Source: an uncultured Lachnospiraceae bacterium (lineage in GTDB: Bacteria > Bacillota > Clostridia > Lachnospirales > Lachnospiraceae). Taken from it: a stretch of 12,663 bases of DNA. The position numbers and the translations under genes were made by a program. This document shows, in pieces, positions 5,733 through 12,663 of this stretch (position 1 is its first letter; each line of letters begins with the position of its first letter). The stretch spans positions 10,791-23,453 of the forward strand of contig CAJUCK010000027.1 in the NCBI GenBank assembly GCA_910585395.1. Direction: 5' to 3'. The notes below the pieces were generated by a model. It made no database searches and was not told the DNA's origin. It worked only from the letters and a program-made list of their open reading frames with translations.

Positions 5733-6683
5733 TTATGCAAATGCAATGTTTAATCCTTCAGATAAAGTGTAACTTAAGCGTTTAATGGACTCATCAATAT
5801 CTTTAGGCGTCACAAACATGGTATTCAGCTGAGGAGACAGCAGTTCTCGTATCAGTTCATACTTCTCCATATCATTCAATGCATTTAATCCTGTACTGAG
5901 CGTGCTGAGATGGCTGTTCTCTTCCATAGCATGAATCAGCGTCTGCATCGTATCACTGACTATGGTGGCCGCATCCACCACAGTTGGAACACCTATCGCA
6001 ATCACAGGAATGCCTACCGTTGTTTTTGAGAGCCCATGACGGTGATTCCCCACTCCAGAACCTGGATTAATTCCGGTATCCGTAATCTGAATGGTACGGC
6101 TTAAACGCCTGGTGCTCCGGGCAGCCAGCGCATCAATAGCAATCATGACGTCTGGATTTGTCTTATCAATAACGCCTCGTATGATCTCCTGGCTCTCCAT
6201 ACCAGTCTGCGCCATCACACCTGGCACTATTCCACTTACTGCATTAACCTCTTCTTCACCAAACGCATATTTTCCAAATTCTTTCAGCACGTGGCGGGTA
6301 ATCAGCAGATTATCCACCACCCGGGGGCCAAGCGCATCCGGCGTTACCTCACGGTTGCCCAGACCAGCCACCAAAACCGACAAAGGCCCTCTCTTATCAG
6401 GCAAAAGTTTCCTTATAAGCTTGGCCAGTTCCAGAGAAATTTCACGATGATAATCCTCATCCTGGCAATCCATGTTTTCTGCCTCCATGGTGATATAAGT
6501 TCCTCTGGGTTTTCCCATTGCCTTAGCGCCATTTTCTGTTTCAATCACCATAGTGGTAATCTTTATCTCATTTTCTTTTCGGAATTCCTCTTCTACCCGT
6601 ACCCCTTTCACTTCTACATTATCTTCTTCAAATTTCTCTCTGGTTTCCAGCGCCAGATCGGTCCGCACCTGAAACTGACTCAT
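5733..6683 (-). CDS. gpr: GPR germination endopeptidase (spore protease)
   Basis: A 316-residue aspartic-type peptidase (MEROPS family A25) made in the forespore as an inactive zymogen. It degrades small acid-soluble DNA-binding proteins on germination. The N-terminus MSQFQVRTDLALETRE carries the conserved RTDLAxETKE-type segment around the propeptide cleavage region. Further conserved blocks are GLGNREVTPDALGP (Asp116), PGVMAQTGMES, VMIAIDALAARS (Asp184) and ITDTGINPGSGVGN; the two aspartates correspond to the essential Asp127 and Asp193 of Bacillus megaterium. The frame stays open to an ATG at 6749, but the start at 6683 is chosen because GGAGGG lies six bases before it and it matches family N-termini. 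The protein is shorter than the Bacillus one (about 370). A forespore sigma-G promoter is expected, but only a weak candidate is visible. Confidence 0.96.
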   Translation of the reverse strand: MSQFQVRTDLALETREKFEEDNVEVKGVRVEEEFRKENEIKITTMVIETENGAKAMGKPRGTYITMEAENMDCQDEDYHREISLELAKLIRKLLPDKRGPLSVLVAGLGNREVTPDALGPRVVDNLLITRHVLKEFGKYAFGEEEVNAVSGIVPGVMAQTGMESQEIIRGVIDKTNPDVMIAIDALAARSTRRLSRTIQITDTGINPGSGVGNHRHGLSKTTVGIPVIAIGVPTVVDAATIVSDTMQTLIHAMEENSHLSTLSTGLNALNDMEKYELIRELLSPQLNTMFVTPKDIDESIKRLSYTLSEGLNIAFA

Positions 6684-6689
6684 CTTTAT

Positions 6690-6695
6690 CCCTCC
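6690..6695 (-). promoter_or_regulatory. Ribosome binding site that fixes the gpr start
   Basis: GGAGGG on the minus strand ends six bases before the ATG at 6683. The alternative ATG 66 bases further upstream has no comparable site and would add 22 residues absent from GPR proteins. This supports the shorter gene. Confidence 0.8.
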
Positions 6696-6876
6696 AAAAG
6701 CGTCATTTATGTTACTGTCCACAGCGGCCTGTAAAGATTGATTTATCATCTCTTACGCGATCGTATTCTGCATTTTAAGCGTCTGCCCACAAAACACATG
6801 GTAAATGCACAAACAGAAACCTGTGTAAACTGCAACTCTTTTACCCTATTTTCTGCAAAAAAAAGCAAAATATGTA

Positions 6877-6905
6877 TTGACAGAAATAAAAATTGGGACT
6901 AAACT
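6877..6905 (+). promoter_or_regulatory. Promoter of rpsT
   Basis: TTGACA (6877-6882), a 17-base spacer and TAAACT (6900-6905) form a sigma-A-type promoter with a perfect -35 and a moderate -10 (four of six). Transcription would start near 6912, about 128 bases before the TTG start codon. The rest of the gap between gpr and this promoter (6696-6876) holds only an imperfect 8-bp inverted repeat (6794-6802 with 6819-6826), which I cannot assign. Confidence 0.65.
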
Positions 6906-6911
6906 ATATGA

Positions 6912-7039
6912 GTATGTTTCCATTAGATCGTCCGTGTCCGGCTTTAATGAAACAACCATGGAACACAGTGCAGTCCTTTTCCGCAGAACAGTCAATTGGA
7001 TTGCCGTGAATAATATTATTTATATTGGAGGTGTACGGA
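6912..7039 (+). promoter_or_regulatory. Structured leader of rpsT, possible autoregulatory element
   Basis: The leader can form at least two hairpins. TGTTTCcATTA (6915-6925) pairs with TAATGAAACA (6945-6954) with one bulged C. GCAGTCC (6970-6976) pairs with GGATTGC (6998-7004) with one G-U pair. A 12-base A/T palindrome (AATAATATTATT) lies just before the ribosome binding site. Ribosomal protein genes are often controlled by their own product binding such leaders; E. coli rpsT is autoregulated at translation. That this leader does so is inferred. Confidence 0.4.
7027..7033 (+). promoter_or_regulatory. Ribosome binding site that fixes the rpsT TTG start
   Basis: GGAGGTG ends six bases before the TTG at 7040. 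An in-frame TTG at 7025 overlaps the ribosome binding site itself and would add five residues not found in S20. The site therefore decides for TTG at 7040. Confidence 0.8.
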
Positions 7040-7303
7040 TTGGCTAACATTAAATCTGCAAAAAAGAGAATTTTAGTAACTCAGGTCAGAACAGCTCGCA
7101 ACAAATCTATCAAATCTGCTGTCAAGACTTCTATCAAAAAGGTGGACGCTGCTATTGCAGCAAATGATAAGGAAGCTGCACAGAGCGCATTAAAGGGTGC
7201 AATTTCTGAAATCAGCAAAGCTGCTTCCAAAGGCGTATATCATAAAAATACTGTTGGAAGAAAAATTTCCCGTTTGACCAAAGCTGTCAATCAGCTTGCT
7301 TAG
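7040..7303 (+). CDS. rpsT: 30S ribosomal protein S20
   Basis: An 87-residue, lysine-rich, all-helical protein that binds 16S rRNA in the bottom of the small subunit. The sequence opens (M)ANIKSAKKRILVTQVRTARN and ends with the conserved KNTVGRKISRLTKAVNQL segment, normal in length for the family. The start codon is TTG at 7040, chosen because the mature N-terminus ANIKSAKKR is universal and GGAGGTG lies six bases upstream. Escherichia coli rpsT also uses an inefficient UUG start linked to its autoregulation. The gene is transcribed alone, divergently from gpr, and ends at a strong hairpin terminator. In Bacillus rpsT lies just upstream of gpr on the same strand, so the neighbourhood is conserved but the orientation is not. 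Confidence 0.97.
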   Translation: MANIKSAKKRILVTQVRTARNKSIKSAVKTSIKKVDAAIAANDKEAAQSALKGAISEISKAASKGVYHKNTVGRKISRLTKAVNQLA

Positions 7304-7350
7304 TTATTTTATATAAAACGAATCATGACAGAGGATAATACATGTTCGTG

Positions 7351-7378
7351 TTATAGAAATCTGAATATTTTTCTATAA
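7351..7378 (+). other. A/T-rich stem-loop in the rpsT 3' region
   Basis: TTATAGAAA (7351-7359) and TTTCTATAA (7370-7378) form a 9-bp stem with a 10-base loop, placed 7 bases before the terminator stem. It has no G/C core and no U-run and is not a terminator by itself. It may protect the 3' end or be incidental. Confidence 0.3.
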
Positions 7379-7380
7379 TT

Positions 7381-7419
7381 AAAAAGGAAACCAATACCGT
7401 CATGTTGGTTTCCTTTTTT
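7381..7419. terminator. Bidirectional intrinsic terminator between rpsT and the convergent gene
   Basis: GGAAACCAA (7386-7394) pairs perfectly with TTGGTTTCC (7405-7413) over a 10-base loop, flanked by AAAAA on the left and TTTTTT on the right. It gives an intrinsic terminator for rpsT on the plus strand, and the A-run becomes a U-run for the minus-strand transcript ending after 7502. One hairpin thus serves both converging units. Confidence 0.92.
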
Positions 7420-7501
7420 GTCTTATAAGACATACTGTACGCTCTCTCAATCTGAACGTAAATGAAACTTAGCCTGCCCAGTCAGAGAAATACATATAAC
7501 C

Positions 7502-7984
7502 TTATGGCAGAGGATTTTCTGCAATATATGCTTCCATAATCGCCGCTGCCATACTGACCAATTTGGGACAGGGACGTTTCTGGTAATATTCATCTGTACG
7601 CTTCTCTGGAACTGGCTCCTGCCGCTTCTGGCTTAATCCCAGCAGCTCCCGGCACACAATGGAGCCATTTTCTGTCTCGTATGCTTTGGCAAGTTCCTGT
7701 ATCCGCTTATAATGTTCAGACTTTTCTTGATTTGCACCTGGAGTGTCATAGCCATACAGCATGCCTGCCGCCATAAACATTCCGCTGACAGCGCCGCACA
7801 CTTCCCGGAGTCTGCCCATACCGCCTCCAAAGGAAGAACTCAGTTTAGCCGCCGTCACTTCATCCATATCGTACAAATCCCGGAATGCAAGAAATACTGC
7901 CTGCGCGCAGTTGTAACCTTTCCGAAAATTCTCTTCTGCTGCTTTTCCATATTTACTCTCTTCGTAATCCATCGCTGACAACAT
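7502..7984 (-). CDS. C_GCAxxG_C_C family protein (putative redox-active)
   Basis: A 160-residue cytosolic protein with the four family cysteines: Cys26 in GYNCAQAV, Cys63 in the CGAVSG motif, Cys111 in IVCRELLG and Cys139 in RPCPKLV. The SSFGGGMGRLREVCGA block is also typical. The family (TIGR01909/Pfam C_GCAxxG_C_C) is widespread in anaerobes; a redox or metal role is presumed from the cysteines, but no reaction is established. The ATG at 7984 has an AGGAG five bases upstream; an ATG four codons later (7972) is a possible alternative. It follows nadC by 34 bp on the same strand and is probably the last gene of that operon, ending at the shared terminator. Confidence 0.88.
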   Translation of the reverse strand: MLSAMDYEESKYGKAAEENFRKGYNCAQAVFLAFRDLYDMDEVTAAKLSSSFGGGMGRLREVCGAVSGMFMAAGMLYGYDTPGANQEKSEHYKRIQELAKAYETENGSIVCRELLGLSQKRQEPVPEKRTDEYYQKRPCPKLVSMAAAIMEAYIAENPLP

Positions 7985-8018
7985 CCTTTCTCCTATGTTA
8001 TATCTCTTCCGTTTCTGA

Positions 8019-8873
8019 TCATAATGTATGAAGATTTTTCAGGGAAATATCCATAATAGGCGCCGAATGGGTCAGAGCGCCGCTGGAAATATAATCTACT
8101 CCCAGAGAAATGTAATGCTCAATATTCTCTCTGGTCACATTGCCAGAAATTTCAATTTCTGCCCTTCCATCAATACATGAAATCGCTTTCTGCATCTCTT
8201 CTACACTCATATTATCCAGCATAATGATATCAGCGCCAGCTTCCACCGCCTCCTGCACCATTTCCAGAGTTTCACATTCAATCTCAATCTTGCGGACAAA
8301 AGGAGCATATTCCTTGGCCATCTTTACTGCTTCTTTCACTCCTCCTGCTGCTCCAATATGGTTATCTTTCAGAAGAACGCCATCTGACAAATTATAGCGG
8401 TGATTATATCCGCCTCCCGCCTTAACAGCATATTTCTCAAAAATCCGGTTATTGGGCGTAGTTTTCCTGGTATCCAGCAGCTTTACCTTACTCCCCTTTA
8501 ACAAATCAGCGATAGCGTTTGTGTATGTCGCAATTCCGCTCATTCTCTGAAGATAATTCAGCGCCGTACGCTCTCCCGATAAAATCGCCCGGATATCTCC
8601 TGTGACAGTTCCTATCAAATCTCCCTTCTTCACCTTATCCCCATCTATATATTCAAACTCTATCTGAATTTCTTTATCCAAAATCTCAAACACTCTGCGG
8701 AACACAAAAAGCCCCGCCAGAACACCATCCTGTTTGCAGATTAACTGCGCCTGGCCTTTCTGCGCCTGCGGCATAACTGCATTGGTAGTTACATCTTCAC
8801 TTGAAATATCCTCCCGCAATGCCAGCAGAATCAAATCATCTACATTCAATGTCATAGTTATATTATTGTTCAT
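8019..8873 (-). CDS. nadC: Nicotinate-nucleotide pyrophosphorylase (quinolinate phosphoribosyltransferase)
   Basis: A 284-residue cytosolic enzyme that converts quinolinate and PRPP to nicotinate mononucleotide, CO2 and pyrophosphate, the entry into NAD synthesis. Family blocks in order are REDISSEDVTT (20-30), SGERTALNYLQRMSGIAT (99-116), DTRKTTP (134-140) with the PRPP/quinolinate-binding Arg and Lys, GGGYNHRYNLSD (153-164), LLKDNH (167-172), MLDNM (218-222), EISGN (241-245) and SSGALTHS (263-270). Length is normal. The ATG overlaps the end of nadB by 11 bp, which suggests translational coupling; a Met seven codons in is an alternative start. Confidence 0.97.
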   Translation of the reverse strand: MNNNITMTLNVDDLILLALREDISSEDVTTNAVMPQAQKGQAQLICKQDGVLAGLFVFRRVFEILDKEIQIEFEYIDGDKVKKGDLIGTVTGDIRAILSGERTALNYLQRMSGIATYTNAIADLLKGSKVKLLDTRKTTPNNRIFEKYAVKAGGGYNHRYNLSDGVLLKDNHIGAAGGVKEAVKMAKEYAPFVRKIEIECETLEMVQEAVEAGADIIMLDNMSVEEMQKAISCIDGRAEIEISGNVTRENIEHYISLGVDYISSGALTHSAPIMDISLKNLHTL

Positions 8874-10155
8874 ATTCTTTTTTCATCCTCTCTATTTCCT
8901 GCAGCACCAATTCCCGGTTCTCCTGATGTATTTTTTCGATATCTGTATAATTTTCCGGATGGAACACCATCGCTTCTTCTGGAAGTTCCTGCCAGGGATC
9001 ATCCTGAATATTCTGTGCCGCCCTTCTGGCAAACACCAGACTTTCCAGCAGAGAGTTGCTGGCAAGCCGATTAGCGCCGTGAACTCCATTGCAGCTTGTC
9101 TCTCCTACTGCATACAATCCTCTCATGGAAGTCTTTCCATTCAGGTCTGATTGAATTCCACCCATTAAATAATGCTGCCCTGGCACTACTGGTATACACT
9201 CTCTAGTCACATCATACCCCTCTTCCAGACACCGCTGGCAGATATTGGGAAAATGCCCCAGGATATCTTCTTTGGGTATATGCTCCATAGAAAGCCAAAC
9301 AAAAGGTTTCCCGTCTTTCTCCATCTGTTTCTCTATCGCAGAGGTCACAACGTCTCGTGGCTGGAGTTCATCAACAAATCTCTCCATTTTCTCATTGTAG
9401 AGGACCGCTCCCTCGCCTCTCACAGATTCCGAAATCAAAAATTTTCTTCCAGCTTTTTTAGAATATAAAGTTGTCGGATGAATTTGAACATAATTCATAT
9501 CTTTCAGCTGTATCTTATGGCGCAGCGCAACAGCAATGGCATCTCCTGTCAAATGGGGAAAGTTTGTGGAATACTGATACAAACCGCCGATACCGCCGCA
9601 GGCAAACACGGTATGCTTTGCCCTTATGGCAGCAGCCTGCCCCTGTGCATCTGCCACCACAATTCCACAGCATCTCTCTCCTTCACATAAAATGTCAATC
9701 ATTTCTGTATACTCATAGATGGTGATGTTGCTGCGTTTCTCCACCCATTCCAGCAGCTTTCCCGTAATTTCTTTTCCTACCACATCTTCATGAAACAGAA
9801 TCCTGGGCTTGGAATGCCCTCCTTCACGGGTAAAGGCAAATTCTCCCTTCTGGTGTTCAAATTCTACCCCATACTCCATGAGAATGTCCACAATCTCTCT
9901 TGAATTGCGGATCATCAGCTCCACCGCCTCTGGATTATTCTTGTAATGTCCTGCTTTCATGGTATCTTCATAATAAGACTTGAAGTCTTCTTCTGACCGG
10001 AGCATACAGATACCCCCTTGCGCCAAAAAGGAATCGCTGTTCTCTGCTGCATCCTTGGTAATGATTGTTATTTTTCTATTTTCTGGAATCTGTAGTGCGC
10101 AGAACAGACCTGCTGCTCCGGTACCGACGATTACAACCTCTGTTTCTCTCTCCAT
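8863..10155 (-). CDS. nadB: L-aspartate oxidase
   Basis: A 430-residue FAD enzyme that oxidises L-aspartate to iminoaspartate, which NadA turns into quinolinate. The Rossmann motif GTGAAGL is at 11-17. Substrate and catalytic-region blocks are FTREGGHS (108-115), QIHPTTLY (224-231), SESVRGEGAVLYN (242-254) with Arg246, PRDVVT (266-271), GQHYLMGG (326-333) and GETSCNGVHGANRLASNSL (351-369). It is about 100 residues shorter than the E. coli enzyme because most of the C-terminal helical domain is absent, as in many clostridia; such forms may use fumarate rather than O2 as acceptor, which suits an anaerobe. The ribosome binding site GGGAGG begins three bases after the stop of the upstream kinase gene, 16 bp separating the two. 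nadC follows with an 11-bp overlap. nadA is not seen. Confidence 0.97.
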   Translation of the reverse strand: MERETEVVIVGTGAAGLFCALQIPENRKITIITKDAAENSDSFLAQGGICMLRSEEDFKSYYEDTMKAGHYKNNPEAVELMIRNSREIVDILMEYGVEFEHQKGEFAFTREGGHSKPRILFHEDVVGKEITGKLLEWVEKRSNITIYEYTEMIDILCEGERCCGIVVADAQGQAAAIRAKHTVFACGGIGGLYQYSTNFPHLTGDAIAVALRHKIQLKDMNYVQIHPTTLYSKKAGRKFLISESVRGEGAVLYNEKMERFVDELQPRDVVTSAIEKQMEKDGKPFVWLSMEHIPKEDILGHFPNICQRCLEEGYDVTRECIPVVPGQHYLMGGIQSDLNGKTSMRGLYAVGETSCNGVHGANRLASNSLLESLVFARRAAQNIQDDPWQELPEEAMVFHPENYTDIEKIHQENRELVLQEIERMKKEYEQ

Positions 10156-10171
10156 GGTGGGTGCCTCCCTG

Positions 10172-12663
10172 TTATTTTAAAAATTTCTGCAGCACTGTCA
10201 TACACTGCTTAATATCCAATGGTTTCGGAATATGGGCATTCATGCCAATCTCCAGGCATCTTTGGGCGTCATCAGAAAATGCATCTGCGGTCATTGCAAT
10301 AATAGGAAGGTCACTGTCCTGACGTTTTAGCTCCCTTATCGCCTGTGTTGCTTCATATCCATTCATCACCGGCATACGAATATCCATCAAAACTGCTGCA
10401 TAATAACCTGGCTTGGAAGCCTTAAACATTTCCAGACACTCTTTTCCATTACATGCATGATCCAGTTCCATCCCTGTAGCGGAAAGAATCTCATTGGCAA
10501 TTTCCCAGTTTAAGTCGATATCCTCAGCGAGAAGGACTTTCTTTCCTGTAAAATTTATTTCCTGGCTTTCCTTGCCGCTCTCTCTTCCATCATGTTCTTC
10601 CAAATATTTGCTCAGACCTGCATATAAGGTTGATTTAAACAATGGCTTGGAAATAAAACCCTCAATATCTAATTCATCGGCATCCCCTTCAATGTCACTC
10701 CAGTCATACGCAGAAATCAAAAACAGCGGAATCCGTTTGACAACTCTTCTGCGAATCTCAAGAATTGTCTCCATGCCATCCATATCCGGCATTTTCCAGT
10801 CAACCAGAACAAAATCAAAATCATGATTTTTCTTATGGCGCTCTTCAATCAGATCTACAGCATCTTTACCGCTTTGAATCCATTCTGCATGAACTCCGAG
10901 CTCTTCCAGATTTGATGACGCAGTAAGGCAAAGCTGCTCATTGTCATCTACCACAAGTATATTCCAATTCGGAAGTTTCATATGAGACGCATCTCCATCT
11001 GCTTTTTTCAAATCTAAAGTAACCGTAAATTTCGTTCCATTTCCCAGCCTGCTCTCCACAGAAATGGTTCCCCCCATTAAGTTTACGATACTTTTTGTAA
11101 TCGCCATGCCCAGTCCAGTTCCGACAATACGGTTCACCTGTTCACTTTCTTCTCGTGTAAACGTATCCCAAATCTTCTGCTGAAATTCTTCAGACATTCC
11201 AATTCCAGTATCTGCTACTACAAAGCTGGTCCTTATGTACTCTTCTCCATTCGGAGACGGCTCCTGGCGAAGATGAATATCGATCCTGCCGTCTTCTGGT
11301 GTAAATTTCACCGCGTTAGACAGCAGGTTTAACAATACCTGGTTCAGACGCACGCCATCACAATAAATTTCTTCACATAATATTTTCTCAATAAAAATAT
11401 CAAAATGCTGATTCTGCGCTTTAATCTGGGGCTGGATGATATTGACAATATCGTCCAAAACTTCCCTCAGGGACATAAGCTCTATATTGAGGCTCATCTT
11501 TCCACTCTCTATTTTTGACATATCCAGCACATCATTGATAAGCCCCAGCAAATGCTTACTGGAAAGCTTCACCTTATGCAGACAGTCTGTGACGCGTTCT
11601 TCGCTCTGAATATTTCTCAGAGCTATCTCTGTCATTCCCACAATGGCATTCATCGGCGTACGTATATCATGGCTCATGCTGGCCAGAAATTCACTTTTAG
11701 CCGCATTGGCCGCCACAGCCTCTCTCTGGGCCTTTTCTAATTCTGTAATCTGCTGTTTCGACCATCGCAGATACAAAATAAAGATAATACCCATTGTCAG
11801 AAGAATCGTGACCATGGAGCCCATCATAGTTCCCATACGCATAGCATCTAGTTTGGTAACAGAAATGTCTATTTTTCCCTCTGGCATAGTAGTGACCAGA
11901 TACCAAAAAGAATTTCCTGGAAGCGGAGAACAATAAACCGTTTTCTTTTCCCCTTCACTGTAAACTCTCATAGAATAATCCTGTCCCTGTTTCATGGCGT
12001 TCTTTAGACCTTGGACATGTCCTCCTATATTGTTCTTCTTTTCTTCCCCATAAGCATCTTCCATGCGCTGGAAATAATTCTCCTGATAAATCCCTCCATT
12101 GCGAATTACAAAATTTCCTTCACGGTCGATCACATGTGTATATACCTGGTCATTTTTCTCGTCAAAAAACATCACTTCATTCAGATATTCCATAGGCAGC
12201 CCTGCCACCAATGCAATGCTCCTGCTTCCATCTCCCAGGTCATAAGACGCCGTTTCTGCCAGCACTAAAATCTTGTCGTGTTTCTCATCCCATCCCTGTG
12301 AAACACAGTCCCCACTTTCTGCCAGTGACATTTTTACATTTTCACTGCTCTCAATCTCCAGCTCACATCCATAGATATTTACCAGTTCCCCTTCTTCTGT
12401 CAGAAATCCCAGATAAGCGAAATTCCTGACCTCCGCCCTTTTTCGCAGATCTTCCAAAGAAGACGGCTCATACACGCTTTCCTCTGGGGGATTTGTCATA
12501 ATGATTCCTGATACCTGCTGAAGACGGAGTTCAATGATAGAACTGAATTTCTGCTGAAGCTGTACATTCATCTCTTCCATATAAATATCACTGATATCCC
12601 TGACTGCCTGCTGCGTCCAGCGAGCCATCAAAACAGTCACTACGGAAAACACCAAGATACAGA
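10172..12663 (-). CDS. Hybrid sensor histidine kinase with two receiver domains (5' end outside window)
   Basis: The frame is open to the right edge, so the N-terminus is missing; a TTG at 12655 lies inside the first membrane helix and is unlikely to be the start. Numbering from that codon: membrane helix 1 before residue 13; an extracytoplasmic sensor of Cache-like size (about 20-265); helix 2 (275-298); HisKA with His329 in SMSHDIRTP; HATPase with N-box Asn443/Asn447, ADTGIGM (481-487) and GTGLGMAI (512-519); receiver 1 (566-685) with Asp570-Asp571, phosphoacceptor Asp619, Ser648 and Lys670; receiver 2 (706-826) with Glu711-Asp712, Asp758, Thr789 and Lys811. All catalytic residues are present. 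There is no HPt or DNA-binding domain, so phosphate must go to a separate HPt. The ligand is unknown. nadB begins 16 bp after its stop. Confidence 0.95.
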   Translation of the reverse strand, partial: CILVFSVVTVLMARWTQQAVRDISDIYMEEMNVQLQQKFSSIIELRLQQVSGIIMTNPPEESVYEPSSLEDLRKRAEVRNFAYLGFLTEEGELVNIYGCELEIESSENVKMSLAESGDCVSQGWDEKHDKILVLAETASYDLGDGSRSIALVAGLPMEYLNEVMFFDEKNDQVYTHVIDREGNFVIRNGGIYQENYFQRMEDAYGEEKKNNIGGHVQGLKNAMKQGQDYSMRVYSEGEKKTVYCSPLPGNSFWYLVTTMPEGKIDISVTKLDAMRMGTMMGSMVTILLTMGIIFILYLRWSKQQITELEKAQREAVAANAAKSEFLASMSHDIRTPMNAIVGMTEIALRNIQSEERVTDCLHKVKLSSKHLLGLINDVLDMSKIESGKMSLNIELMSLREVLDDIVNIIQPQIKAQNQHFDIFIEKILCEEIYCDGVRLNQVLLNLLSNAVKFTPEDGRIDIHLRQEPSPNGEEYIRTSFVVADTGIGMSEEFQQKIWDTFTREESEQVNRIVGTGLGMAITKSIVNLMGGTISVESRLGNGTKFTVTLDLKKADGDASHMKLPNWNILVVDDNEQLCLTASSNLEELGVHAEWIQSGKDAVDLIEERHKKNHDFDFVLVDWKMPDMDGMETILEIRRRVVKRIPLFLISAYDWSDIEGDADELDIEGFISKPLFKSTLYAGLSKYLEEHDGRESGKESQEINFTGKKVLLAEDIDLNWEIANEILSATGMELDHACNGKECLEMFKASKPGYYAAVLMDIRMPVMNGYEATQAIRELKRQDSDLPIIAMTADAFSDDAQRCLEIGMNAHIPKPLDIKQCMTVLQKFLK

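Noticed and set aside
6684..6749. N-terminal extension of gpr to the ATG at 6749
   Set aside because: The ATG at 6683 has GGAGGG six bases upstream and matches family N-termini; the extension of 22 residues does not.
6720..6765. Sigma-G promoter upstream of gpr (GAATA followed by TAAATCA at 18 bases)
   Set aside because: The -35 part fits but the -10 matches the sigma-G consensus at only about four of seven positions, so I do not list it as a feature.
12655..12655. TTG at 12655 as the real start of the hybrid kinase
   Set aside because: The frame is open upstream to the window edge and the codon lies inside a hydrophobic segment, so the gene most likely starts outside the window.

Overview
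The window looks like a chromosomal segment of an anaerobic, spore-forming Firmicute, most likely a member of the Lachnospiraceae (class Clostridia). This rests on the gpr-spoIIP sporulation pair, a CIRCE-controlled groES-groEL operon, strong AGGAGG-type ribosome binding sites, short NadB and C_GCAxxG_C_C proteins of clostridial type, and the style of the hybrid histidine kinase. The assignment is by resemblance only; no database was searched. All genes but one (rpsT) lie on the minus strand, so the layout below runs from high to low coordinates, the direction of transcription.

The first block (12663 to 7502) starts with a hybrid sensor histidine kinase that runs off the window edge (sensor domain, HisKA, HATPase, two receiver domains). 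It is followed without a gap by nadB and nadC (two of the three steps of de novo quinolinate/NAD synthesis) and by a four-cysteine C_GCAxxG_C_C protein. The kinase-nadB gap is 16 bp, nadB and nadC overlap by 11 bp, and the last gene follows after 34 bp, so the four probably share a transcript. nadA is not in the window. This block ends at a hairpin terminator that can serve both strands and faces rpsT.

The second block is rpsT (ribosomal protein S20, plus strand), with its own sigma-A-type promoter, a leader of about 130 nt and a TTG start. It diverges from gpr (germination protease), followed by spoIIP (forespore-engulfment peptidoglycan hydrolase) and a CorA-like divalent-cation transporter. 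The rpsT/gpr/spoIIP neighbourhood is conserved in endospore formers, but here rpsT is inverted relative to gpr and a corA-like gene follows spoIIP.

The third block is the heat-shock operon groES-groEL. It has a strong promoter and a perfect CIRCE element. It also has an extra CIRCE half-site inside the promoter and a 12-bp palindrome at the expected transcription start.

The fourth part (1307 to 610) is a roughly 700-bp gap. It holds a stem-loop after groEL, a decayed frameshifted start of an IS256-family transposase with a leader hairpin that covers its ribosome binding site, a second long stem-loop, and a near-consensus promoter. That promoter drives a stand-alone HPt phosphotransfer protein followed by a DegV-family fatty-acid-binding protein cut by the window edge.

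No wholly new multi-gene system is evident. The points most worth following are the kinase-nadBC linkage, the free HPt alongside a kinase that lacks one, the layered groES control region, the rpsT leader, and the IS256 leader hairpin.
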